From: Rhodobacter sp.
Lineage (GTDB): Bacteria; Pseudomonadota; Alphaproteobacteria; Rhodobacterales; Rhodobacteraceae
Assembly: GCA_020637595.1 (NCBI GenBank)
Contig: JACKKE010000013.1
Coordinates: 34,871 to 98,870 of the forward strand
Length of the DNA: 64,000 nucleotides
Reading direction: 5' to 3'
The notes beneath the pieces are model-generated. The model saw only the letters and a program-made list of their open reading frames with translations. It was not told the origin of the DNA and ran no database searches. A program made the translations under genes and the position numbers. This document shows, piece after piece, positions 42,583 to 50,814 of this stretch. Every line of letters starts with the position of its first letter. The stretch's first letter is position 1.

Positions 42583-43521
42583 TCAGCCCGCCATGAGCCG
42601 GGCCTGCACCGTCTCGCGCTGGGTCCGCGCAACGGGGATCCGCACCCCGGCCGAGGTCACCAGTTCCAGCGTGCCCGAGGTGCCCTTGTCGACCTGCCCG
42701 ACATGCGCAAGGTTTACCCACCACGACCGGTGCACGCGCATCCCGGGCAGGGTGGACAGATCGGACTCGGCATCGCCCAGTCGCATCAGCACCCGCGCCT
42801 GCCCCAGCGTTGTCGTGACCTCGATATGATGGTTGTCGGCGCGGACGCTGACGATGTCCTGCCCCAGTTCCGGTGGCAGGCGCTCGAACAGCGGCAATCC
42901 CTCGATTCTCGACGTGGCGAGAGCCGTGCTGGCGGCGGGCATCGCGGCTTGCCCCTCTGGCTCTGGGTCGGCGGTGATCGGGTGACCGGGCAACGGGGTC
43001 TCGGGGCGCGGTCCGGCCGGCGGGGCGGCCCGCCGACGGAACAGTCCGAGGGGTTGCAGCGTCGGCAGAAAGGCATTGGCAGTGAGGGTGATCGGGAGCA
43101 CCAGCGCCACAATCGAGGAGATCAGCTGTGCCTGGGGATGGCGCGCGTGCAGCGGCATCAGCAGCCAGTCGAGCGCCATCGTCAGACCGATGATCGGTCC
43201 GACGCAGAAAAGACCGGCGATTGCCGCGGCGACTTCCCAGTGCCAGTTGAGGTTGCGCGCGGTTTCTCGCAGGATCAGCGAAACGATGAGCACCAGCAGG
43301 ATCGACGGCACCACCAGGGTCGTCCAGTAGACCAGCCGCATCGAGGCCGGAAGCGTGTTGGTCTGCATCGGTCCGGCCAGTCCGCCGACCAGGCAGGCCG
43401 TGGCAATCACCATCCAGAACCGTGCCGAGCGCCAATACCACAGGAATCGGCGCCAGGCCCAGGGAAGGGCCGGGTGCAGGGCCTGCAGCAGGCGCGACTC
43501 GGGCCGTTCGGGTGTCGACAT
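42583..43521 (-). CDS. Membrane-anchored LytTR regulator, paralogue 2
   Basis: A 312-residue protein with the same plan as its neighbours: basic N-terminus, four hydrophobic segments (about residues 30-160), a longer proline-rich linker (about 180-215) and a LytTR domain with DIVSVRADNHHIEVTT and MRVHRSWWVN. The start MSTPERPESR at 43521 follows AAGAGAG. The membrane halves of the three proteins differ far more than the LytTR halves, as expected if they sense different things but bind related sites. A strong inverted repeat lies 22 bases upstream of the start. Confidence 0.9.
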   Translation of the reverse strand: MSTPERPESRLLQALHPALPWAWRRFLWYWRSARFWMVIATACLVGGLAGPMQTNTLPASMRLVYWTTLVVPSILLVLIVSLILRETARNLNWHWEVAAAIAGLFCVGPIIGLTMALDWLLMPLHARHPQAQLISSIVALVLPITLTANAFLPTLQPLGLFRRRAAPPAGPRPETPLPGHPITADPEPEGQAAMPAASTALATSRIEGLPLFERLPPELGQDIVSVRADNHHIEVTTTLGQARVLMRLGDAESDLSTLPGMRVHRSWWVNLAHVGQVDKGTSGTLELVTSAGVRIPVARTQRETVQARLMAG

Positions 43522-43542
43522 CTCTCTTGGATAGCGCGCGCC

Positions 43543-43592
43543 TAACGGGAAATAAACGCCCGGCTGCAACGCATTGGGGTTTATTCCCGTTA
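43543..43592. promoter_or_regulatory. Inverted repeat between LytTR paralogues 3 and 2
   Basis: Left arm TAACGGGAAATAAAC (43543-43557) and right arm GTTTATTCCCGTTA (43579-43592) match over 14 bases with one bulged A. The right arm contains the stop codon of paralogue 3 and the left arm ends 22 bases before the start of paralogue 2. It can be read as an operator (the arms contain the LytTR-like core CGTTA), as a terminator, or as an attenuator between two genes of one operon. Confidence 0.65.
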
Positions 43593-44462
43593 CGTCAACC
43601 GGCTGCGGACGGCCTCGCGCTGGCCACGGGCGACGGGAACCCTCTGGCCACCGCTCATCACCAGTTCCAACCCGCCGCGCGGCCGCCGGGTCACGGTGGT
43701 GACATGGGCCAGATTGACCCACCAGGACCGGTGGACCCTCAGACCCCGGGCGATCTCGAGCGTTGCAAGGTCGGTTTCGGCATCGCCCAGCCGCATCAGC
43801 AGCCGCTCGGCACCCCGCGGTGTCGTGACCACAATATAGTGGTCCTGGGCCTCGATGCAGATGATGTCGCGGCCCAGTTCTTCGGGAAGCTTTTCGAACA
43901 GGACCGAGGCCGGCGGCGAGACGGCAGCGGACTCCTCGGTCCGGTCCATCGGCGCGCTTCCCTCGGCGCGATGACGTGCGGCGTCGCGCTCGCCGGCGAC
44001 GACCAGCGCGTTGACGATCATCGTGATGCCGATCACCGGCGCCGCGACATAGGGCAGGAGGCTCCAGAACCCGTCGAACGCCCCCAGGCCGGTGCCCAGC
44101 CAGTTGGCGACCCAGACCGCAACCATCACCGGCAGCACCCCCAGCACGCCGGCGCCGGTGGCGGCGATCAACCAGTGGACATGCCCCCGCGCGTTTACCC
44201 GCCGCGCCAGCATTGACAGGGGTGTCAGCACCAGACCGGCAAAGATCCCGACTCCGCCCCAGTAGAGGATGCGCGTGCCCAGTCCCATCCGTTCGAGCGT
44301 GTAGAACGGCCCCGCCAGCGCCACCAGCAGCACCGCCCCCAGCAATGCCCCCCAGAAGCGCCTGCGCCCCATGAAGCGTTGCGTTTCACGAAGCGCGGAC
44401 GGCAACAAGTGGTCATCCACGCGGTTGCCCGGGTCGCTGGCGTATGTCGGCTTGGCGTCCAT
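43590..44462 (-). CDS. Membrane-anchored LytTR regulator, paralogue 3
   Basis: A 290-residue protein: four hydrophobic segments (about residues 35-55, 62-84, 95-118 and 130-152), a short linker, and a LytTR domain with DIICIEAQDHYIVVTT, MRLGDAETDL and LRVHRSWWVNLAHVTTV. It is the promoter-proximal gene of the three and is divergent from the ABC transporter ATPase gene across a 90-base gap containing an inverted repeat. The domain plan suggests a one-component transmembrane regulator. Confidence 0.9.
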   Translation of the reverse strand: MDAKPTYASDPGNRVDDHLLPSALRETQRFMGRRRFWGALLGAVLLVALAGPFYTLERMGLGTRILYWGGVGIFAGLVLTPLSMLARRVNARGHVHWLIAATGAGVLGVLPVMVAVWVANWLGTGLGAFDGFWSLLPYVAAPVIGITMIVNALVVAGERDAARHRAEGSAPMDRTEESAAVSPPASVLFEKLPEELGRDIICIEAQDHYIVVTTPRGAERLLMRLGDAETDLATLEIARGLRVHRSWWVNLAHVTTVTRRPRGGLELVMSGGQRVPVARGQREAVRSRLT

Positions 44463-44501
44463 ACCCTCAGGAAATTACCCGTCGGTCCGCGAAAGGCAAT
44501 T

Positions 44502-44534
44502 GCGAAACACGGCGCCCACGGGGGCGTGTTTCGC
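44502..44534. promoter_or_regulatory. Inverted repeat in the LytTR / ABC transporter divergent region
   Basis: GCGAAACACG (44502-44511) and CGTGTTTCGC (44525-44534) are perfect 10-base arms with a 13-base GC-rich centre. The site is 40 bases upstream of LytTR paralogue 3 and 18 bases upstream of the ABC ATPase start, placed to control both directions. Confidence 0.65.
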
Positions 44535-44552
44535 TGAAAGGACACGCCGACC

Positions 44553-45446
44553 ATGATCCATTCCCAACCCCAACCGCCCCTCCGGGCGCGCGGCTTGACC
44601 AAGAGCTTTGGCGCGGTGCGCGCCGTGAACGGTGTCGACCTCGATCTGGCGCCGGGCGAGGCGCTGGGCTTTCTCGGCCCGAACGGCGCCGGAAAATCGA
44701 CCGTGCTGTCGATCCTGATGGGGCTCAGACCCGCCGACACCGGCGAGGTCGCGCTCTTTGGCCATGCGCCCGACAGCGCCGCGGCGCGGGCGCTGTTCGG
44801 CGCGACGCCCCAGTCGGCGGGATTCCCTGAACAGATCACCCCGCGCGAACTCCTCGTCTATGCCGCGGCGCATCACCGCGCCCCGCGCCCAGCGGGGGAC
44901 CTGGCCGAGGCCTTTGGTCTGGGCCGCCTGATCGACCGGCACATGGCGGGGTTTTCCGGCGGTGAGGTGCGCCGCGTGGCGTTGGCACTGGCGTTTGTCG
45001 GCAATCCGCGGCTGGTGTTCCTGGACGAGCCGACGACCGGCCTCGACACCGCCGCGCAAGAGGGGTTTCAGCAGGTCGCCCGCGACTATGTCCGGCAGGG
45101 CGGGGCACTGGTCCTGACCTCGCACCACTGGGACGAGATCGAGGCCGTCTGCGACCGCCTGACGATGATCGACCGCGGCGAACCGGTGCTGGATGGCACG
45201 ATTGATGCGATCCGTGCCCGGACCCGGGTGAACCGCGTCACCTTTGCGCTGCCCGATGGCCGGCACCCCCCGGCCTGGCTGGCGGCCGGCGCCACCACAC
45301 CCGGCCACTGGCAGGCCGAAAGCGCCGACAGCGATGCCCTGATCCGCCGCATGGTGGCGGACGGCGTGCCGTTCACGGCGCTGGCCGTGCGCCCGCTCGA
45401 CCTGAAAGACATCATCACCCGTATCCGCAACGAGGCCCGCCCATGA
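44553..45446 (+). CDS. ABC-2 type transporter ATPase
   Basis: A 297-residue ATPase. Walker A GPNGAGKST at 42-50, signature FSGGEVRRVALA, Walker B LVFLDEPT and the switch histidine in LTSHHWDEIEA. The C-terminal 80 residues form the extra domain common in ATPases of drug, lantibiotic and NatA-type exporters. It works with the permease encoded next (four-base overlap, ATGA). Substrate not evident. Divergent from the LytTR genes, which are the likely regulators. Confidence 0.9.
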   Translation: MIHSQPQPPLRARGLTKSFGAVRAVNGVDLDLAPGEALGFLGPNGAGKSTVLSILMGLRPADTGEVALFGHAPDSAAARALFGATPQSAGFPEQITPRELLVYAAAHHRAPRPAGDLAEAFGLGRLIDRHMAGFSGGEVRRVALALAFVGNPRLVFLDEPTTGLDTAAQEGFQQVARDYVRQGGALVLTSHHWDEIEAVCDRLTMIDRGEPVLDGTIDAIRARTRVNRVTFALPDGRHPPAWLAAGATTPGHWQAESADSDALIRRMVADGVPFTALAVRPLDLKDIITRIRNEARP

Positions 45447-46180
45447 TCCGTCAACTCTCTGCCGAACTCGCGCTGGTGCTGCGCATCCTCTTTCGCCAGC
45501 CCGGGTTCTGGGTGCCGACCGTGCTGTTCCCGGCGATGCTCTATGCCTTCTTCGGGGCGAGCATGGCCGGGGCAGGGCGCATGGGCGCCTATGCGATGGC
45601 CTCGTTCGCGGTCTATGCGGTGGTCGGCGTCGGGTTTTATCAGTTCGGCGTCTCGGTCGCGCAGGACCGCGAGACCCCGTTCAGCGCCTGGCAACGCCTG
45701 CTGCCGGGGAATGGCAGCCTGATCTGGGTGGCGCGGGTGGTCGCGGCGGTGATCTTTGCGCTGGTCGCCGTGGCATTGGTGCTGACAGCGGCCTGGTTGA
45801 TCGCCGGGATCGCCCTCCAGCCCGATGCCTATCTGCGCCTCGCTGCCGCCTGCGCGGTGGCCGCCGTTCCGGCGGTGCTGCTGGGCACGGCGCTGGGTTC
45901 ACTGGCCTCGGCGCGCGCCGCGGTGCCGCTGTCGAACCTGGTGTTCCTGCCGCTGGCCTATCTCGGCGGGCTCTGGGTGCCGCCGATCGCCCTGCCGGCG
46001 GGCATCGCCGCGCTCTCGGTCTGGACGCCGACCCGCGCAATGGCCGAGATCGCCTGGGCGGCCCTCGACGGGCGCGACCTGTCCGGGCGCTATATGGCCG
46101 TGCTGGCCGGCTGGGCGCTGTTGGGGGCGCTGGTGACCTGGGGCGCGCAAATCCGCCACCGGCGGGCGCTGTTCGGCTGA
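45443..46180 (+). CDS. ABC-2 type transporter permease
   Basis: A 245-residue membrane protein with six predicted helices, beginning with the amphipathic segment MIRQLSAELALVLRILFRQPGFW and including the LGSLASARAAVPLSNLVFLPLAYLGGLWVPP segment typical of ABC-2 permeases. Translationally coupled to the ATPase. Together they make a two-gene exporter or membrane-stress transporter. Confidence 0.88.
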   Translation: MIRQLSAELALVLRILFRQPGFWVPTVLFPAMLYAFFGASMAGAGRMGAYAMASFAVYAVVGVGFYQFGVSVAQDRETPFSAWQRLLPGNGSLIWVARVVAAVIFALVAVALVLTAAWLIAGIALQPDAYLRLAAACAVAAVPAVLLGTALGSLASARAAVPLSNLVFLPLAYLGGLWVPPIALPAGIAALSVWTPTRAMAEIAWAALDGRDLSGRYMAVLAGWALLGALVTWGAQIRHRRALFG

Positions 46181-46215
46181 TCGCTCGGGCGCTGCCCGGC
46201 CATCGGGCCGGGCGG

Positions 46216-47139
46216 TCAGCCCTGCAGCCGCTGCCAGGTGTCCAGAATGACCTGCGCCGTCATCAAGTCCAGATGCGCGCCGCCGCCGTTCTTGAACAGG
46301 GTGATATCGTCGTCAGACCGGCGCCCGGCGGTGCCCGCCACCAGATCGCGGAATTCGCCCTGGATATCGCCTTCGGCAATCGCCCCCGAGGCCAGCGGGA
46401 TCATCAACTCGCCGATGTGATGGACCGTCGTCGCCCGCGCATCGACAAAGACCCGCGCGCGCTGCATCGCGCGGTCATCCGCTTCGCGCATGTCGGGCGT
46501 ATAGGCGCCGATCAGGTCGAGGTGCTGCCCGGCCTGCAGCCAGTCGCCCCGGATCAGCGGGTCGCGCGCCAGCGTGCAGGTCGAGACGATATCGGCCGCC
46601 CGCACCGCTGCTTCGAGGTCGCTCGCCACCCGTGTGCCCGGATAGCGGTCGGCCAGCGCCTGCGCGGCGTCGGTGCGGCGGGCCCAGACCGTGACCTCCA
46701 GATCCGCGATCCAGGCGCCATAGGCCTCGATCAACGAGGCGGCGACGGTGCCGGCACCCACGATCAACAGCTTGCGCGCGCCCTTGCGCGCCAGCAGTCG
46801 GGCACCCAGCAGCGAATCGCCCGCGGTCTTCCATTTGGTGACCAGAACGCTGTCGATCACCGCCTTCAGGCTGCCGGTCTCATCGTCGAAAACCAGCATT
46901 GCACCCTGCACGCTGGGCAATCCGCGGGCCGTGTTGCCGGCAAAGACCGTCACCGATTTCACCCCGACGCCCAGCCCGTCGATCCAGGCGGCCCGCGACA
47001 GCAGCCGGTCGTCGCCGCGGCCCATCAGCACATCCTCGATCTGTGCCGGTGGGCGGCGATGACCCTGGGCCAGCGCATCGGTCAGTGTCAGCCAGTCCAG
47101 GTGGGGTTCGATCATCTCTTGGGTGAGAACGGGGATCAT
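46216..47139 (-). CDS. Ornithine cyclodeaminase / mu-crystallin family protein
   Basis: A 307-residue NAD-dependent enzyme. The N-terminal dimerisation domain has SRAAWIDGLGVGVKSVTVF; the Rossmann fold begins LLIVGAGTVAASLIEAYG with the GxGxxA motif; the late GDIQGEFRDLVAG and DITLFKNGGGAHLD are family segments. Members act as ornithine cyclodeaminase, ketimine reductase or alanine dehydrogenase; substrate cannot be set here. The start MIPVLTQEMI follows GGAGG; the longer frame upstream is low complexity. Convergent with the ABC permease. Confidence 0.87.
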   Translation of the reverse strand: MIPVLTQEMIEPHLDWLTLTDALAQGHRRPPAQIEDVLMGRGDDRLLSRAAWIDGLGVGVKSVTVFAGNTARGLPSVQGAMLVFDDETGSLKAVIDSVLVTKWKTAGDSLLGARLLARKGARKLLIVGAGTVAASLIEAYGAWIADLEVTVWARRTDAAQALADRYPGTRVASDLEAAVRAADIVSTCTLARDPLIRGDWLQAGQHLDLIGAYTPDMREADDRAMQRARVFVDARATTVHHIGELMIPLASGAIAEGDIQGEFRDLVAGTAGRRSDDDITLFKNGGGAHLDLMTAQVILDTWQRLQG

Positions 47140-47433
47140 GGGGCCTCCGGGGTTTTCCCCAGACTGGCCAGTGCCTCGGCGCGTTGCAAGCCCGGATCCG
47201 GGAAAAGCGGTGGCAGATCGGAAAAGGGGCAGCAAAACAGGCGGCGGCGGGCCGGGACCCGGAGCGCGCCCGCGGGTGCAGAATTCATGGTTTTCGACCA
47301 TCGCTGGTCCAAACCCGGCGAGAACGCACAGGCAAAAGCGACATATGCGACGGTTCAGCAGACCTGGATGGTCAAAGGGGCGGTCTTCGAGCGGCGTGGC
47401 GCGTTTTGCCCGCAGGTCGGAAAATTGCCAGCG

Positions 47434-48045
47434 TCAGCGTATCCGGGGCGGGGTCGGCGCGAAGTCGATGCACAGCGACCCCATGTCGTCGCCGTTCAGG
47501 CTGGACTGGGTGCAGCGGCAAAAGGCCCCGCCCGGGGCCTCGCGGTCGCAGTGCCCGCATTCACCGCACTGGCCAAAAGTCGGCACCGCGCGCAACCGGG
47601 CCAGTTCCGACCCCAGCCGCGCCAACGCCCCGGCGAACATCGCGCGCTCGTTCGCGGGCATGGCGCGGACGCAATGCGACAGGTCGGCCAGCGGATCCCC
47701 CGCCAGCTTGGCTTGCCCGGCCGGGGTGACCTCGATCAGCGTGCTGCGGCCGTCGGCCTCGTTCGCCTTGCGCGCCAGCAGCCCCATCGCGATCAGCGAC
47801 TTGACCGTCTGCGAGGCCGTGCCGCGGGTGGTCGCGTGGAACTCCGAGAACGCCGACGGCGTGCGCGAGAACCGGTTGGCCGAGGCGAAATACCGCAGTG
47901 CCGTCCATTGCGCCGGGGTCAGGCTGGGATCCGAGGCCGCGCCGTGCACCAGCCGGGCGACATGCACCAGCAGCTCGGCCGTGTGGCATGGGCTGGGGTC
48001 GGCCTCGGCGGGAATCGCGGGATCGTGAGCGGTGTGCGCGGTCAT
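47434..48045 (-). CDS. MarR-family regulator with cysteine-rich C-terminus
   Basis: A 203-residue winged-helix regulator. The DNA-binding domain is at about residues 40-115 (PAQWTALRYFASANRFSRTPS, then TASQTVKSLIAMGLLAR and the wing DGRSTLIEVTPAG). Six cysteines follow in the last 45 residues: C160, C163, C166, C176, C178 and C192, in the pattern C-x2-C-x2-C-x9-C-x-C-x13-C. This tail could bind an iron-sulfur cluster or zinc and act as a redox or metal sensor. Divergent from the RpoH-type sigma gene across a 114-base region. The 294-base gap to the left (47140-47433) has no gene I can support. Confidence 0.88.
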   Translation of the reverse strand: MTAHTAHDPAIPAEADPSPCHTAELLVHVARLVHGAASDPSLTPAQWTALRYFASANRFSRTPSAFSEFHATTRGTASQTVKSLIAMGLLARKANEADGRSTLIEVTPAGQAKLAGDPLADLSHCVRAMPANERAMFAGALARLGSELARLRAVPTFGQCGECGHCDREAPGGAFCRCTQSSLNGDDMGSLCIDFAPTPPRIR

Positions 48046-48073
48046 GTGCGGGAGGTAGTGCGGTCACCCCGGG

Positions 48074-48102
48074 TTGACAAGGTGCAGATGAAGTAGTAGC
48101 GA
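48074..48102 (+). promoter_or_regulatory. Promoter of the RpoH-type sigma gene
   Basis: A perfect -35 TTGACA (48074-48079) and a -10 TAGCGA (48097-48102) are separated by 17 bases, 57 bases before the sigma-factor start. The AT-rich stretch downstream (GATACGATATC and CATTAATTG) is unusual for this genome and could hold MarR sites. Confidence 0.6.
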
Positions 48103-48159
48103 TACGATATCAAATAGCAGCGAAGCGACATTAATTGTTGCGAGTGACAGGAGGTCGAC

Positions 48160-49008
48160 ATGGGGTTCCACGATCAACACATCCGCCGCTATGTGCGTGC
48201 CTCGATGGCCGAGGAACTGCTGGACGCCGAGACCGAGACCGAACTGGCCCTCGCCTGGCGCGACCACGGTGACGAGGCCGCGTTGCACCGCCTGATCCAG
48301 GCCTATGCGCGCTTGGCGGTGTCCTTTGCCGGGCGCTTCAAGCGGTATGATGTGCCCTATGAGGATCTGATCCAGCAGGGCAACCTGGGCCTGATGCGCG
48401 CCGCCGAGAAGTTCGACCCCAACAACGGCTCGCGGTTTTCGACCTATGCCGTGTGGTGGATCCGGGCCTCGATGCAGGATTACGTCATGCGCAACTGGTC
48501 GCTGGTCCGGACCGGCACCAATGCCACGCAAAAGAAGCTGTTCTTTCATCTGCGCCGGGCGCTGCAGAAACATGCCCGCGAAGACAGCGACGAGCCGCTG
48601 GTCGCGCGGATCGCCCGCGAATTGCAGGTGCCCGAAGATCAGGTCGAGGCAATGATGGGCCGGATGTCCGGTCCCGACCTGTCGCTGGATGCGCCGCAAT
48701 CCTCGGACGAGGACGGGCGGTCCTGGGTCGAAACCATCGAGGACGAGGGCGATGGCACCGAAGCCGTCGTCGAAGAACGCCTCGACGGGGCCCGCCGCCG
48801 CGCCGTGCTCTATGACGCGGTCGAACAGCTGCCCGAGCGCGAGCGCGCAATCGTTTCGGCCCGGCATCTGTCGGACGAACCGGCCACCCTGTCCGACCTC
48901 GGCGCCGAGATGGGGATCTCCAAGGAGCGCGTGCGCCAGCTCGAGGAACGCGCGCTGGCCCGTCTGACGGCAATTGTGCGCAAATCCTCACTGGCGGCCT
49001 CGACCTGA
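48160..49008 (+). CDS. rpoH: RNA polymerase sigma factor, RpoH type (RpoHII-like)
   Basis: A 282-residue alternative sigma factor. Region 2 has AYARLAVSFAGRFKRYDVPYEDL and FSTYAVWWIRASMQDYVMRNWSLV; the RpoH box QKKLFFHLR is at residues 124-132; region 4 is DLGAEMGISKERVRQLEERAL. The sequence around NWSLVRTGTNATQ resembles RpoHII of Rhodobacter, a heat- and singlet-oxygen-response sigma, more than RpoHI. The start follows AGGAGG. Divergent from the cysteine-rich MarR regulator. Confidence 0.9.
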   Translation: MGFHDQHIRRYVRASMAEELLDAETETELALAWRDHGDEAALHRLIQAYARLAVSFAGRFKRYDVPYEDLIQQGNLGLMRAAEKFDPNNGSRFSTYAVWWIRASMQDYVMRNWSLVRTGTNATQKKLFFHLRRALQKHAREDSDEPLVARIARELQVPEDQVEAMMGRMSGPDLSLDAPQSSDEDGRSWVETIEDEGDGTEAVVEERLDGARRRAVLYDAVEQLPERERAIVSARHLSDEPATLSDLGAEMGISKERVRQLEERALARLTAIVRKSSLAAST

Positions 49009-49029
49009 CGCGAAACCGCCGCATCATTG

Positions 49030-49064
49030 CCTTGGCATGGCCATATTTCCGGGCCATGCCAAGG
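49030..49064 (+). terminator. Hairpin after the RpoH-type sigma gene
   Basis: CCTTGGCATGGCC (49030-49042) and GGCCATGCCAAGG (49052-49064) form a perfect 13-bp stem with a 9-base loop, 21 bases after the stop. No T tract. Confidence 0.65.
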
Positions 49065-49099
49065 GGACGTGATGGCGAGCGTAAGGGACAGACCCTGCG

Positions 49100-49756
49100 A
49101 TGGCAGACCATGACCACACCGACGACCGCCTTCGGGCGTTGCGCGACGTCCCCGAGACGCCGCGCAGTTTGCGTGTGATCATGCAGCATCAGGAATGGTT
49201 GTGGCGCAAATCCGGGCTGGTGATGGCCGGAATGATCGCCATTGCCATCGCCACGCTGACCCTGACGCCGGTGCCCACCCCGGTTCTGATGACCGGCGGC
49301 ATCGACAAGTTGTATCATGTGCTGGCCTTTGCCGTCCTGATCCTGCCGCTGATCGTCACCGATTCCCGGCGCTGGTTCTGGGCGGTGCCACTGGCGATTG
49401 CCTATGGCGGGGCGATCGAGCTGATCCAGCCGACTGTCGGCCGCAGTGCGGAATGGCTGGATTTCGGCGCGGACATCACCGGCGTTCTGGCCGGCGCCGC
49501 GCTGGCCGAGCTGTTCCACGACCGTATCCACGCCAGCGTTTTCGCGGACCGGTCGCAGATGGTCGGCGCCGAGGACGACCCGGACGACAATGCACGCCTT
49601 GAAGAGATGCGCACCGAAATGATGGCCGAACTGCGCGTCCTCCTGCGCGAGGAACTGGCTTCGGTCCAGCATCCGGGGGGCGATGTGCCCGTGGGGCCGT
49701 CGCCGGCCGAGGAAGGCGAGGCCGGGTCAGGCGCGCGGCTGCCGCTCAGGCACTGA
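49100..49756 (+). CDS. VanZ-like membrane protein with charged tail
   Basis: A 218-residue protein with four hydrophobic segments at about residues 38-58, 70-86, 92-110 and 125-142 and the VanZ-type motif DKLYHVLAFAVL near the first loop and VGRSAEWLDFGADITGVLAG later. The C-terminal 70 residues are charged and probably cytoplasmic. VanZ relatives are linked to envelope functions, without a known activity. The stop is close to that of the convergent DUF2125 gene. Confidence 0.8.
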   Translation: MADHDHTDDRLRALRDVPETPRSLRVIMQHQEWLWRKSGLVMAGMIAIAIATLTLTPVPTPVLMTGGIDKLYHVLAFAVLILPLIVTDSRRWFWAVPLAIAYGGAIELIQPTVGRSAEWLDFGADITGVLAGAALAELFHDRIHASVFADRSQMVGAEDDPDDNARLEEMRTEMMAELRVLLREELASVQHPGGDVPVGPSPAEEGEAGSGARLPLRH

Positions 49757-49760
49757 GCGG

Positions 49761-50726
49761 TCAGCGCAGCGGCGGGAGGGTGCCGACCAGGATCGGACCC
49801 ATCCGCACATCCCCGTCAACCACGGCAAACGCGGCCTCGATCCGGTCAGGATCGTCGGGCGAGACGAGGCCTTGCAGCGCCATTGTCATCAGTGTTTCGT
49901 GTTCGGGCGGCATCAGTCCGGCTTCGCGGGCCCTCCGCATGAGATTGTGAAACCCGGTGACGGTGACCGTCAGATCCCCCGACAGCACCCCTTCGGCATC
50001 CGGGGTCAGCCGCCCCGCAACGGTGATATCGGTCGCCTCGTAACGCACCTGCGCCCCGGTCAGCGTCAGCCGTGTCATGCGGGGGGGCTGCCCCTGAACC
50101 AGATGCCGGTCCAGCACCGCGTCGAATTCGATCTCGGCATCGAGGCGCAGCAGATCGAACCGCCGCGGCCAGATCCGCTGCGGATCGAGGCGGTCCATCG
50201 CGGCCGGATCGGGCAGCGTGCCTTCCAGCACGATGGCCACCTCGTGCAACGCCGCATCGCTGCGCCGGCTCGCCGCGCGCAAGGTGTCGATCTGGTGATG
50301 GGTGGCGTTGACGCCCAGGTCCAGCGCCTGCCCGACCAGGGTCAGCCGATCGAGCGGCAGATCCAGCCCGGCCTCCATTACCAGGCTCGCGCGCAGATCC
50401 TCGCTGTGGATCGTGGCGTCGATGCCCCGGGCGGTGATCTGCTGGTCATGGGCAAACACCGCCAACAGGTGGTTGAGCCGATAGGACAACGCAAAGACCT
50501 GCACGAAGGGCGCGCGCCAGGTCAGGGCGCCGTCGGTCAACCGGGGCTCGTCAAAGGTCACGTCGAAGCGGTTGGGAAAGCCGGCAATCGAATGCCCGGC
50601 GACCGCGACCTCGGGGGTCGCAGCCAGCCCGGCCACGATCGCACGGTCCAGCGCCGTGCGGCCGACGAACCAGTAGCCGCACCACAGCGCCGTCGCCAGA
50701 ATCGCCAGCCCCGCCAGAATGCGCAT
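49761..50726 (-). CDS. DUF2125 protein
   Basis: A 321-residue protein with an N-terminal membrane anchor or signal (about residues 2-20) and a long beta-rich periplasmic part, with the segments AGFPNRFDVTFDEPRL and APFVQVFALSYRLNHLLAVF that mark DUF2125, a family common in alphaproteobacteria. It resembles AsmA-like repeats of beta strands. Function unknown. Confidence 0.85.
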   Translation of the reverse strand: MRILAGLAILATALWCGYWFVGRTALDRAIVAGLAATPEVAVAGHSIAGFPNRFDVTFDEPRLTDGALTWRAPFVQVFALSYRLNHLLAVFAHDQQITARGIDATIHSEDLRASLVMEAGLDLPLDRLTLVGQALDLGVNATHHQIDTLRAASRRSDAALHEVAIVLEGTLPDPAAMDRLDPQRIWPRRFDLLRLDAEIEFDAVLDRHLVQGQPPRMTRLTLTGAQVRYEATDITVAGRLTPDAEGVLSGDLTVTVTGFHNLMRRAREAGLMPPEHETLMTMALQGLVSPDDPDRIEAAFAVVDGDVRMGPILVGTLPPLR

Positions 50727-50814
50727 CCGAGTCCCCGTTGTGTTTGCCGTTGGGGCTGTTTACATCCCCTCGGGCAGTGCGGCCAGTCCCGCCGCACGCA
50801 AAGTGGAGACGGGC

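Noticed and set aside
47140..47433. Possible gene between the MarR regulator and the ornithine-cyclodeaminase-like gene
   Set aside because: Frames in this stretch are extensions of neighbouring ORFs with low-complexity sequence and no ribosome site; only a short GGGG-TTTT-CCCC hairpin at 47149-47160 is visible.
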